Shown here: positions 27,827-36,213 of the stretch, piece by piece
Numbering within the stretch: position 1 is the stretch's first letter
Layout: each line of letters begins with the position of its first letter
NCBI RefSeq assembly: GCF_900115755.1
Contig: NZ_FOXQ01000011.1
Coordinates: 119,918 to 183,917 of the forward strand
DNA: 64,000 nucleotides
Direction: 5' to 3'
Source of the DNA: Parafilimonas terrae
GTDB taxonomy: Bacteria > Bacteroidota > Bacteroidia > Chitinophagales > Chitinophagaceae
Program-made: the position numbers and the translations under genes
Notes under the pieces: model-generated
Seen by the model: only the letters and a program-made list of their open reading frames with translations
What the model was told of the DNA's origin: nothing
Databases searched by the model: none

Positions 27827-30613
27827 ATGCCTTTGGGCAAATTAAAAAAATCCGCGCTGGCAATTCTGTTATGCCTTGCATTCTTATGCGGCAATACACA
27901 GCAGTCAAACTGGCTTGCAGGGCTATGGAAAGAAAAAACAGAACCCAAGCTCAATTCAAAAAACTTAATAATTGACAGCGTTAAAGGCAGCTCTTTTACA
28001 GGTATAACTATTTTTAAACAGAAAGGGCTGCCCGTAATAATTGATATACGGGGCAGCTACACAACAAGCCAGTTTTTTTTTAGAGGCATTACTGTTCTTT
28101 CAGGCGAAGCATCCCAAAAGGATTATACACCGCAATGCCTTTCCTGTGTAACAGAAAATAAATTAACGATTAAAGAAGACAGCCTTTTGTTAACCAGCCG
28201 CATAATTGCGTGCAGTGACAGTTGCAATGGCATAAATGTTTATTACCGGCTGCTGTGTGAATTTGATGAACCAACGCAATTATACCTTGTAAAAAATTTC
28301 GGTTCAGGTAATAACATTCAATCTTTCGTTCCCTGTAAAGAAACACCTGAAGTATTAGAGGAAAAGAAGCGGCTGAAACAAATAGAAGACTCCACTACAA
28401 ACCTCGTTTTAATTGCACAACTAAGAAAAAAAAGGCTCGAAGAAAGATTGGCATTTGAAGCAGATGAACGGGAAAAGCTGAAACGGGATTCACTTAAAGC
28501 TATAGCATTATATAAGCAAAAACATGAAAAGCAAATTGCAGATTCTTTGCAAGCAATTGCAAAATTGAAAGAACAACGAAAATTGGATTCTTTGAATGAA
28601 GCAGCAGCAAAAATCAGGCAGCAACACATTGAAGATTCAATTGCTGCTGTAAAAAAACGGCAACAGCAAATTGCGGATTCTCTTCAAACAGTAGCAAAGC
28701 TGAAAGAACAGCGAAGGTTGGATTCTTTGAATGAAGTAGCAGCGAAAATCAGGCAGCAACATATTAAAGATTCGATTGCTGCTGTAAAAAAACGGCAACA
28801 ACAAATTGCAGATTCTTTGCAGGCAATTGCAAAGCTGAAAGAACAACGAAGGTTGGATTCTTTGAATGAAGCAGCAGCAAAAATCAGGCAGAAACATATT
28901 GAAGATTCGATTGCTGCTGTAAAAAAACGACAACAGCAAATTGCAGATTCTTTGCAAGCAATTGCAAAATTGAAAGAACAGCGAAGATTGGATTCTTTGA
29001 ATGAAGTAGCAGCGAAAATCAGGCAACAACATATTGAAGATTCGATTGCTGTTGTTAAAAAACGACAACAGCAAATTGCAGATTCTTTGCAAGCAATTGC
29101 AAAATTGAAAGAACAGCGAAGATTGGATTCTTTAAATGAAGCAGCAGCGAAAATCAGGCAACAACATATTGAAGATTCGATTGCTGTTGTTAAAAAACGA
29201 CAACAGCAAATTGCAGATTCTTTGCAAGCAATTGCAAAATTGAAAGAACAGCGAAGATTGGATTCTTTAAATGAAGCAGCAGCGAAAATCAGGCAACAAC
29301 ATATTAAAGATTCGATTGCTGTTGTTAAAAAACGACAACAGCAAATTGCAGATTCTTTGCAAGCAATTGCAAAACTGAAAGAACAGCGAAGATTGGATTC
29401 TTTAAATGAAGTCGCAGCGAAAATCAGGCAACAACATATTAAAGATTCGATTGCTGTTGTTAAAAAACGACAACAGCAAATTGCAGATTCTTTGCAAGCT
29501 ATTGCAAAATTGAAAGAACAACGAAGATTGGATTCTTTAAATGAAGTTGCAGCGAAAATCAAACAACAACATATTGAAGATTCGATTGCCGCTGTGAAAA
29601 AAAGGCAACAGCAAATTGCGGATTCTTTACAAGCAATTGCAAAGCTGAAAGAACAGCAAAGGCTGGATTCTTTAAATGAAGTCGCTGCAAAAATCAGGCA
29701 GCAACATATTGAAGATTCGATTGCTGCTATAAAAAAACGGCAACAGCAAATTGCGGATTCTCTTCAAACAATTGCAAAGCTGAAAGAACAGCGAAGGTTG
29801 GATTCTTTGAATGAAGTAGCAGCAAAAATCAAACAGCAACATATTGAAGACTCTATCGCTGCTGTGAAAAAACGGCAACAAGAAATTGCAGATTCTTTAC
29901 AAACAATTGCAAAGCTGAAGGAACAACGAAGGTTGGATTCTTTGAATGAAGTAGCAGCAAAAATCAAACAGCAACATATTGAAGATTCGATTGCTGCTAT
30001 AAAAAAACGGCAACAGCAAATTGCGGATTCTTTGCAAACAATTGCAAAATTGAAAGAACAGCAAAAACTAAATTCAGCGAATGCACAGCTTTCAGAAAAA
30101 AGAAAAAAACAGATTGCAGATTCTTTGGAAAATATTGCAGCCATAAAACAGCAACGCACCAAAAATTCCCTGAGTAAAGCGCTTGCTGCAAAAGAACAGC
30201 GTGCAATACTCGACTCTTTGGAAACAGCAAGAGCAAAACCTGCAACCATTAAAGACAAAGTGCTGGAACAAAGGGGCAACGTGCTGCTGGGTGCTTATCA
30301 CATTACAACGCCCGATATTGTTGTTGACCTGTTTGATAACGGTGAAGTTGACGGCGACAGGATATCTGTTTATCACAACAATATGCCGGTAGTTAATAAT
30401 GAGCTTCTTTCAACAAAGCCTATAACTTTTACTATTCATGCCGATGCATTAAACCGGCAGCATGAATTTATATTGGTTGCCGATAACCTGGGAAACATAT
30501 CGCCAAACAGTGCACTTATGCGTATTACAGTTGGCAAAGAAACATATAAGCTGTTTGTAAAAACCGATCTTTCAACCAACGCCAAAATACTCTTTTATTA
30601 TGATGGCAATTAA
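27827..30613 (+). CDS. Secreted repeat protein with about 11 near-identical 45-residue coiled-coil repeats
   Basis: The 928-residue protein has a signal peptide (to about residue 24), an N-terminal beta-rich domain (about 25-165), and a long charged helical region. It ends with a beta-sandwich domain (about 810-928, with DLFDNGEVDGD and TFTIHADALNRQHEF) found at the end of other Bacteroidota exported proteins. Residues about 236-746 are tandem 45-residue repeats, each built of three roughly 15-residue subunits with the pattern I/L-x-D-S-L/I. They probably form an extended helix or coiled coil rich in K, Q and A. Function is unknown; a fibrous periplasmic or surface spacer is plausible. The long open frames on the opposite strand of the array are artefacts of the repeat. 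Confidence 0.85.
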   Translation: MPLGKLKKSALAILLCLAFLCGNTQQSNWLAGLWKEKTEPKLNSKNLIIDSVKGSSFTGITIFKQKGLPVIIDIRGSYTTSQFFFRGITVLSGEASQKDYTPQCLSCVTENKLTIKEDSLLLTSRIIACSDSCNGINVYYRLLCEFDEPTQLYLVKNFGSGNNIQSFVPCKETPEVLEEKKRLKQIEDSTTNLVLIAQLRKKRLEERLAFEADEREKLKRDSLKAIALYKQKHEKQIADSLQAIAKLKEQRKLDSLNEAAAKIRQQHIEDSIAAVKKRQQQIADSLQTVAKLKEQRRLDSLNEVAAKIRQQHIKDSIAAVKKRQQQIADSLQAIAKLKEQRRLDSLNEAAAKIRQKHIEDSIAAVKKRQQQIADSLQAIAKLKEQRRLDSLNEVAAKIRQQHIEDSIAVVKKRQQQIADSLQAIAKLKEQRRLDSLNEAAAKIRQQHIEDSIAVVKKRQQQIADSLQAIAKLKEQRRLDSLNEAAAKIRQQHIKDSIAVVKKRQQQIADSLQAIAKLKEQRRLDSLNEVAAKIRQQHIKDSIAVVKKRQQQIADSLQAIAKLKEQRRLDSLNEVAAKIKQQHIEDSIAAVKKRQQQIADSLQAIAKLKEQQRLDSLNEVAAKIRQQHIEDSIAAIKKRQQQIADSLQTIAKLKEQRRLDSLNEVAAKIKQQHIEDSIAAVKKRQQEIADSLQTIAKLKEQRRLDSLNEVAAKIKQQHIEDSIAAIKKRQQQIADSLQTIAKLKEQQKLNSANAQLSEKRKKQIADSLENIAAIKQQRTKNSLSKALAAKEQRAILDSLETARAKPATIKDKVLEQRGNVLLGAYHITTPDIVVDLFDNGEVDGDRISVYHNNMPVVNNELLSTKPITFTIHADALNRQHEFILVADNLGNISPNSALMRITVGKETYKLFVKTDLSTNAKILFYYDGN
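28532..30063 (+). repeat. 135-bp tandem repeat array inside the coding region (about 11.3 copies)
   Basis: The block GATTCTTTGC-like recurs at 28541, 28676, 28811 and so on at exact 135-bp spacing to 30026, giving twelve starts. Copies differ by only a few bases and keep the reading frame (45 codons). Adjacent central copies (about 29000-29400) are almost identical, a sign of recent expansion or gene conversion. Confidence 0.95.
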
Positions 30614-30638
30614 GAAACCGTTTACAGATTATTTTTAG

Positions 30639-30690
30639 CACAGATGCACAGGTAGGACAGTTTAATTATTCAATATACCGTGCATCTGTG
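30639..30690. repeat. Dispersed hairpin repeat (CACAGAT family), copy 2
   Basis: CACAGATGCAC (30639-30649) pairs with GTGCATCTGTG (30680-30690) around a 30-base loop. It lies just after the repeat-protein gene and downstream of the convergent membrane-protein gene. Confidence 0.7.
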
Positions 30691-30742
30691 GCATACGCTT
30701 TTTCATTTATATTATTGAAGGCCTTAATTTACTTTTTCCTGT

Positions 30743-31240
30743 TCACGCAGTTTCAATTTTCTTCAATTGCTTTATCCAGCCATTGCATAATAAAAGAATA
30801 ATAAGCGCAACAACCGCAATGAATGCATCAATGAAAGACCACCAGAATGGTATTTCACGTAAACGTTCCCAGCACAGCGCCATCACTATGCTAAGCGCAG
30901 ATGTAATGATGCCCCACTGCACCACCCATTCATTTTTTACAGGATCTTTTAAGGGGCCAATGAAGGCAATTGCAATCATTAAATGCGCAAATGCGAGCCA
31001 GTCAAAACCATAACGCATAAAAGGATAATTTTTGCCTGTATCATTTATCCCATTATTTACATAAGTCCACCAATCGCGGAGGAATGGTGGCAGCGCATCG
31101 GGATTTGACAGCAAAATTTTTAACTCCGCCTGCAGTGGTATTGCAGAAATACCGTTTAACAATAAACCGATAATGATAAAAATTACAGCAGTCTTAATTT
31201 TACGGCGAAGCCTGGTTGCATCGTTTTCTGTGTTTGACAT
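30743..31240 (-). CDS. Small four-helix membrane protein of unknown function
   Basis: From the ATG at 31238-31240 (MSNTEND) the product is 165 residues with four hydrophobic segments: KTAVIFIIIGLLLNG, WLAFAHLMIAIAFIG, WGIITSALSIVMALCW and FIDAFIAVVALIILLL. I do not recognise a named family. The frame is open to 31306, but those extra residues lie in the flanking intergenic sequence. The gene is bracketed by two copies of the same hairpin repeat (30639 and 31296) and stands alone on the minus strand. Confidence 0.75.
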   Translation of the reverse strand: MSNTENDATRLRRKIKTAVIFIIIGLLLNGISAIPLQAELKILLSNPDALPPFLRDWWTYVNNGINDTGKNYPFMRYGFDWLAFAHLMIAIAFIGPLKDPVKNEWVVQWGIITSALSIVMALCWERLREIPFWWSFIDAFIAVVALIILLLCNGWIKQLKKIETA

Positions 31241-31295
31241 TTGAGAAGAATTTAGTTGTATGAAGTTACAAAACCTTGCATAACCACATTTCAAC

Positions 31296-31328
31296 CACAG
31301 ATGCACTGATTTTATCGGTGCATCTGTG
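31296..31328. repeat. Dispersed hairpin repeat (CACAGAT family), copy 3
   Basis: CACAGATGCAC (31296-31306) pairs perfectly with GTGCATCTGTG (31318-31328), loop of 11. The arms are identical to those of copy 2 on the other side of the small membrane-protein gene. A partial arm-like GCACCTGTGTG follows near 31500; the rest of the gap to 31585 holds nothing else I can name. Confidence 0.75.
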
Positions 31329-31585
31329 ACAGTAATTCTTTACTTTTTATAATTATTATTCGTTACTTATTTCAACTGTATGGAACCATAGTAACTACTT
31401 CGGAAAATGTATTTATTATTAAGCAAAGTACAGGTGATAGTATTTCATCTTCCATGAAATTTTTGTGTTGCTTTTGTTTTTGCTTATACTAAAAAACTAT
31501 GCACCTGTGTGATTTATTTCAAATGCTTAAACAAGTTCATCATAAAAAATAACCAAATCCTTTATCTTCCACTCAAAAAAATAAT

Positions 31586-32581
31586 ATGATACGTTGGGGA
31601 ATTTTAGGCTGTGGCCGTATAGCAAGAAAATTTGCATCAGACCTTAAGTTTGTTGAAGATGCAGCCCTCGTTGCCTGTGGCGCACGCAATGCTGCATCGG
31701 CAGATGCGTTTGCCAAAGAGTTCAATATAAAACATAAACATTACAGCTATGAAGCATTGGTAAAAGACGATGAAGTGGATGTGATATATATCGCAACGCC
31801 GCACAGCCATCATCATGAACACGCACTGCTGTGCATCAATAACAGTAAAGCTGTGTTATGCGAGAAAGCATTTGCCATTAATTATAAACAGGTAAAGGAA
31901 ATGATTGATGCAGCACGCAGCAAAAAAGTTTTTTTAATGGAAGCTGTGTGGACGAAATTTTTACCGCCATTCAATAAAGTAAAACAAATGATTGATGACG
32001 GCATGCTGGGCGATATAAAAAGCCTGCTTGTAAATTTTGGTTTTAAAGCGCCGCCGGATGCACCGCAACGTTTGCTCGATCCCTCATTAGGCGGCGGCAC
32101 TGTGCTTGACATTGGTATTTATAATGTATTTACGGCTTTGTTCTTTTTAGGTAAGCCCGATATTATAACAGCAGAAGCAATATTGACTGCAGGAAATACC
32201 GATGAGCAATGCGCCGTTACTTTTAAATATAACGATGGAAGGCTTGCACAACTGTTTTCAACTTTTCTTTCTGATTGCACAACGGAAGCAGACATTTGCG
32301 GAACCAAAGGCCGCATACGTTTAACCTCCCGCTATTATACACCGTTTGCAACTGTTGAATATTATCCCGGCAGGCTTGATACAAAACAAATTATTGATAC
32401 AGGCAGGCCTGAAGAAGGCTTCGGATATCAATACGAGGCAAGGCATGTTGGCGAATGCCTGACAAAGGGATTAATTGAAAGCCCCGTAATGACATTCGCA
32501 GATTCTTTATCGCTGATAGAAACATTGGATTCGATAAGAAGAAAAGCAGGCATAACTTACCCGGCTGATGAACAATTGTAA
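31586..32581 (+). CDS. Gfo/Idh/MocA family oxidoreductase
   Basis: The 331-residue NAD(P)-dependent enzyme has an N-terminal Rossmann domain with GILGCGRIARKF and the substrate-loop segment ATPHSHHHEHA. The family EKP motif is present as EKAFA (near residue 92). The C-terminal half (GDIKSLLVNFGF, GGGTVLDIGIYNV) is the GFO_IDH_MocA C-terminal sandwich. It most resembles the dihydrodiol/glucose-fructose oxidoreductase-like branch, which acts on sugars or cyclic diols. The substrate cannot be read from sequence. It has no signal peptide, so it is cytoplasmic. Confidence 0.92.
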   Translation: MIRWGILGCGRIARKFASDLKFVEDAALVACGARNAASADAFAKEFNIKHKHYSYEALVKDDEVDVIYIATPHSHHHEHALLCINNSKAVLCEKAFAINYKQVKEMIDAARSKKVFLMEAVWTKFLPPFNKVKQMIDDGMLGDIKSLLVNFGFKAPPDAPQRLLDPSLGGGTVLDIGIYNVFTALFFLGKPDIITAEAILTAGNTDEQCAVTFKYNDGRLAQLFSTFLSDCTTEADICGTKGRIRLTSRYYTPFATVEYYPGRLDTKQIIDTGRPEEGFGYQYEARHVGECLTKGLIESPVMTFADSLSLIETLDSIRRKAGITYPADEQL

Positions 32582-32634
32582 TAAAATTGTCATTTTAAAA
32601 AAATAAAATTATTTTACCGCTTCAATAATTCTTT

Positions 32635-33165
32635 ATGATGCATTCAAACAAACGAAAACTTAATTTCCTGCTATTTCTTGCTGTATGTGTTTTCATAAGT
32701 GTTGCTGCAACCAAGCCTGCTGTCAGCACTAAGAACAATACCAGCTTAAGCGATACAGGGTTATTTAAAAACCTTAAGGTTTTACCGAAAGATATAAGCA
32801 AAGAAGACCTCGAAAAAGTGATGCATGGCTTTAATAAAGCGTTGGGTGTGCGGTGTAATTTTTGCCACTCACCGGGAGCTAATGGTAAAATGGATTTTTC
32901 CAGCGATGCGAAGTCTGAAAAAGACATTGCCCGTTATATGCTTAATATGACGCATGAAATAAACATGAAATATTTTAATCCGGAAAATTCGGAAAGGCCG
33001 GATACTATTTCTGTTGTAAAATGCGTAACCTGTCATCATGGTAACCCGCATCCTGAAGATGCAGTTTTGCCGGACGATGATCATGGTAATATGCCGCCTC
33101 CGCCCCCTCCTCCGGGCCGTGACAGCAGTAGCAATACGCCTCCGCCACCTCCGGATCATCAATAA
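32635..33165 (+). CDS. Exported dihaem c-type cytochrome (reaction-centre cytochrome-like)
   Basis: The 176-residue protein has an N-terminal signal/anchor segment and two haem c sites: C73-N-F-C76-H77 and C129-V-T-C132-H133. The spacing and the segments LKVLPKDISKEDLEKVMHGF and VRCNFCHSPG match the photosynthetic reaction-centre cytochrome c subunit family, which is widespread in non-phototrophic Bacteroidota with an unknown electron-transfer role. The C-terminus (about 151-174) is a proline-rich acidic tail with two PPPPPP-type runs, probably disordered. It starts 53 bp after the oxidoreductase gene and is followed by a clear terminator. Confidence 0.9.
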   Translation: MMHSNKRKLNFLLFLAVCVFISVAATKPAVSTKNNTSLSDTGLFKNLKVLPKDISKEDLEKVMHGFNKALGVRCNFCHSPGANGKMDFSSDAKSEKDIARYMLNMTHEINMKYFNPENSERPDTISVVKCVTCHHGNPHPEDAVLPDDDHGNMPPPPPPPGRDSSSNTPPPPPDHQ

Positions 33166-33187
33166 CTTTTTATTTGTTTAATAATTG

Positions 33188-33217
33188 CAATAAGGTTGCC
33201 GAATGGCAGCCTTATTG
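33188..33217 (+). terminator. Intrinsic terminator after the cytochrome gene
   Basis: CAATAAGGTTGCC (33188-33200) pairs with GGCAGCCTTATTG (33205-33217) around GAAT, with one G-T wobble, and is followed by TTTTAT. It lies 22 bp after the cytochrome stop codon. Confidence 0.8.
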
Positions 33218-33396
33218 TTTTATAGTGAAGCATATTAACTTCAAAAAATCTGCCACCACTGAATTATAAAGAGGTTAAGAAGTTGTTTGATTCATTTGCT
33301 TAAGATTGGTTATGAATAACAGCCAGGTGTTTCCGAAGCAACTGAATTTATTTGCCGGCTTAAAGCATTATACCAGTAAAAAAATCTGTCATACGA

Positions 33397-36102
33397 TCAT
33401 TTGCTTTTAATAATTACAGATGCCGGCTGCAGGCCATCTGCCGTTACAGTTAGTTTTATTGAACCCGGTTTACCGGCTTCAGAACGGATAATTGCCAGCG
33501 CCAACCCGCTGAAAGCAGCCCTTTCTTTTGAGGCGAAAGAAACAAGGTCAGCAGGATCTCCATTATCTGCCGCAACAAATTCTCCATTACCTGCCACTTC
33601 AAATTTTATTATATTATTTGCCTGCGGCGCCACATTTCCTTTATCATCCAAAACCCGCACGGTAACAAACGATAAATCTTTACCATCAGCAGCAATTACA
33701 TCACGGTCTACAATAAGTTCAAGCTTTGCCGCAGCACCCGCCGTTTTTACCACATCTGTTGCCCATTGTTTTCCATTCTTATAAGCAATCACTTTCAATT
33801 CCCCCGGTTCATACACCACGCTATCCCAGCGCAAACGGTATTCATATTCAGCTTTCTTTTTTCTGCCAAGCGATTTATCATTCAGAAATAACTCCGCTTC
33901 ATCGCCGGAAGTATAAACATGTACGGGTGTAATTTTTCCAATGCGGTCAGGCCATGTCCAGTGCGGAAGTATATGCGCCACAGGCAAATCCGGCCGCCAG
34001 CGAGATTGATATAAATAAAACCTGTCTTTTTTAAATCCTGCCAGGTCAATGATACCTGAATAGGAACTGCGGGCTGAATAATAAGGCGTTGGTTCGCCTA
34101 TATAATCCCAGCCCGTCCACACAAATTCACCAGCTACGTAAGGATTGTGATCCTGCGCCGCAAAAACCTTATCAGGCGAAGCGCCAAACTGCGCTGTATA
34201 AAGATCATAAGCGCTTACATATTTATTTACCGGGTCGCCGCCGGTGCTGTCACTAACGGGTGCACTTATGCCGCCCGTAACAGGAAAAATATACGTGCCG
34301 CGGGTGCTTAATGCAGAAGCTGTTTCGCTGCTCACTATAAGTTTTTGCGGAAATTTTTCATTAAATGCAGGATATAAAGGCGATGTTCTTATGCCTTTTA
34401 AATGCGCGTAAGCCGGTGCATCGCGAATGCCTTCGCCCTGGTAATTGAGCGTGAGTATATCCATTACCGCCGGGAATGGCATATCGGGTTTTGCATAATT
34501 CATAGAAGCGGTGGCAGGTCTTGTATCGTCTTCTTCTTTTACAATATCATATAATTGTTTTGCCACGACTGCGCCTTCTTCACCGGTATATTGTTCGCCT
34601 ACTTCGTTGCCAAAACTCCAGGCAATAACAGAAGGATGATTACGGTCCCGGCGAATAAAAGAACGTGTATCGGCTTCATGCCAGTCTTTAAATATCAAAT
34701 GAAAATCGAGCGGGTTTTTGCCTTTCTCCCAGCAATCAAATATTTCATCAATTACCAGGAAACCCATGCGATCTGTAAGTGCAAGCAATTCCGGCGCCGG
34801 TGGATTATGTGCAAGACGAATAGCATTACAGCCCATCTCTTTTAAAATTTCCAGTTGTCTTTCAGCGGCCCTTATATTAAAAGCAGCGCCCAGTGCACCC
34901 AGGTCGTGATGCTGGTTCACGCCTTGTATGCGCACAGGGTTTCCATTTACAATCAATCCTTTTTCAGGGTTGAATTGTATTGAGCGTATGCCAAATTGAG
35001 TTTCATATTCATCAACAGCTTTACCATCTATCAGCAGTTTTGTAACAGCCACATAAAGGTTTGGTTTTTGCGAAGGCGGCGGCCCCCACAACATTGGATT
35101 ATTGATGGCGGCTGTGTTTTCAAACTGCTGCTTCTCCCCTGCTTTTACGGTTTCAATTTGTTTTGAAAAAGAAGCTGTTTTTTTAATTGCCCTTTCAAAC
35201 TTATCATTCAATGCATATATATCTGTAATAATTTCCACGCGCTGATCTGTGTTTGTTTTATTTTCAACCTGAACTGATAAATCAACAGCAGCCGAAGCGG
35301 ATGAAACATTTTTCGTTTTGACAAACGTGCCCCATTGTGCAACATGCACCGGGTTTACTTTTATTAGCCAGACATTGCGGTAAAGGCCGGCGCCGGGATA
35401 CCATCTTGAAGAGCTGGGCGGGTTATCTAACCGTATAGCAAGCTGGTTATCACCGCCGGTTTTTATATATGGTGTAAGATCAAGACGGAAAGAATTATAC
35501 CCATAAGGCCAGCCTCCCACAAGCTTGCCATTAAGCCAAACCATAGCATAACTCATCGCCCCATCAATATCAAGATAAATTGATTTGCCTGCATCGGCAG
35601 CGCTTATATCAATTTTCCTGCGGTACCAGGCCACGCCCTGCACCGGCAACCTGCCCATGCCGCCGCCAATAATGGCATTTTGTTCTGTATAAAACGGCCC
35701 TTTTATAGCCCAGTCATGGGGAAGGTTTACTGTTTCCCAGCCTTTCTCATCAAAAGCGTTTTGAACAAAAGAAAAATTGCTGCCGGGATGGCCTTCGGGG
35801 CGCTGATAATGTTTTGCAGGGTCTTTAATAAAATCGTTGGCAGTTGGCAATATCCAGTTTTTTAAAGCATGTTCTGACGTGGTGGCCATGCCCGATTCCG
35901 AAGCCCTCGTATCGGCCACCTTGCTGTCATTGCTGTTGTCTGCCTGCGGGCGCTCATCATATATTAAACTGTCGGCTGCACCATTATAGCGCATAAATTT
36001 CCAGTTATCATTAATGCTGATCTTTTCCCTTAGCGGAAATTTCTGTGCAGTTGCTGCAACTATGTTCAACGCTGTTATTAAAATTACAAGACATGCTTTC
36101 AT
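33397..36102 (-). CDS. Secreted GH2 family beta-galactosidase-like glycosidase
   Basis: The 901-residue exported enzyme (signal peptide to about residue 20) has the full GH2 layout. A jelly-roll sugar-binding domain includes the unusually long insert at about 45-115, then an Ig-like domain, then a TIM barrel with the acid/base in SFGNEVGEQ (E500) and the likely nucleophile in IVSSETAS (E593). DUF4982-like and Ig-like C-terminal domains follow (about 700-901). GH2 members cleave beta-galactosides, beta-glucuronides or beta-mannosides; the specificity is not certain from sequence. It is downstream of the 36214 gene on the same strand, with 111 bp between containing a perfect LacI-type palindrome. 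Confidence 0.92.
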   Translation of the reverse strand: MKACLVILITALNIVAATAQKFPLREKISINDNWKFMRYNGAADSLIYDERPQADNSNDSKVADTRASESGMATTSEHALKNWILPTANDFIKDPAKHYQRPEGHPGSNFSFVQNAFDEKGWETVNLPHDWAIKGPFYTEQNAIIGGGMGRLPVQGVAWYRRKIDISAADAGKSIYLDIDGAMSYAMVWLNGKLVGGWPYGYNSFRLDLTPYIKTGGDNQLAIRLDNPPSSSRWYPGAGLYRNVWLIKVNPVHVAQWGTFVKTKNVSSASAAVDLSVQVENKTNTDQRVEIITDIYALNDKFERAIKKTASFSKQIETVKAGEKQQFENTAAINNPMLWGPPPSQKPNLYVAVTKLLIDGKAVDEYETQFGIRSIQFNPEKGLIVNGNPVRIQGVNQHHDLGALGAAFNIRAAERQLEILKEMGCNAIRLAHNPPAPELLALTDRMGFLVIDEIFDCWEKGKNPLDFHLIFKDWHEADTRSFIRRDRNHPSVIAWSFGNEVGEQYTGEEGAVVAKQLYDIVKEEDDTRPATASMNYAKPDMPFPAVMDILTLNYQGEGIRDAPAYAHLKGIRTSPLYPAFNEKFPQKLIVSSETASALSTRGTYIFPVTGGISAPVSDSTGGDPVNKYVSAYDLYTAQFGASPDKVFAAQDHNPYVAGEFVWTGWDYIGEPTPYYSARSSYSGIIDLAGFKKDRFYLYQSRWRPDLPVAHILPHWTWPDRIGKITPVHVYTSGDEAELFLNDKSLGRKKKAEYEYRLRWDSVVYEPGELKVIAYKNGKQWATDVVKTAGAAAKLELIVDRDVIAADGKDLSFVTVRVLDDKGNVAPQANNIIKFEVAGNGEFVAADNGDPADLVSFASKERAAFSGLALAIIRSEAGKPGSIKLTVTADGLQPASVIIKSK

Positions 36103-36175
36103 CTGCTTATATTTTCAAATAGAACATGCGGCTTCAGGCAGCATGCATATTATTGTATAAAATTTCCTGTAAAAA

Positions 36176-36191
36176 TTGCAATCGATTGCAA
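36176..36191. promoter_or_regulatory. Perfect LacI-type operator palindrome upstream of the GH2 gene
   Basis: TTGCAATCGATTGCAA is a perfect 16-bp palindrome with the central CG step typical of LacI/GalR-family operators. It lies 74 bp before the GH2 start codon and 22 bp after the preceding stop codon, where an operator for GH2 would be expected. No LacI-type gene is in the window. Confidence 0.55.
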
Positions 36192-36213
36192 CCATTACGC
36201 GTTTAATACCTGT

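Noticed and set aside
28684..29562. A 292-residue open frame on the minus strand, with others nearby (28637-29092, 29764-30279).
   Set aside because: These lie wholly inside the 135-bp tandem repeat of a well-supported plus-strand gene; the repeat period, a multiple of three, keeps the antisense frames open. They have no start context or recognisable domain.
28532..30063. Regular repeats considered as a CRISPR array.
   Set aside because: The period is 135 bp, with no unique spacers, and the array is in frame within a secreted protein gene. No cas genes are present.
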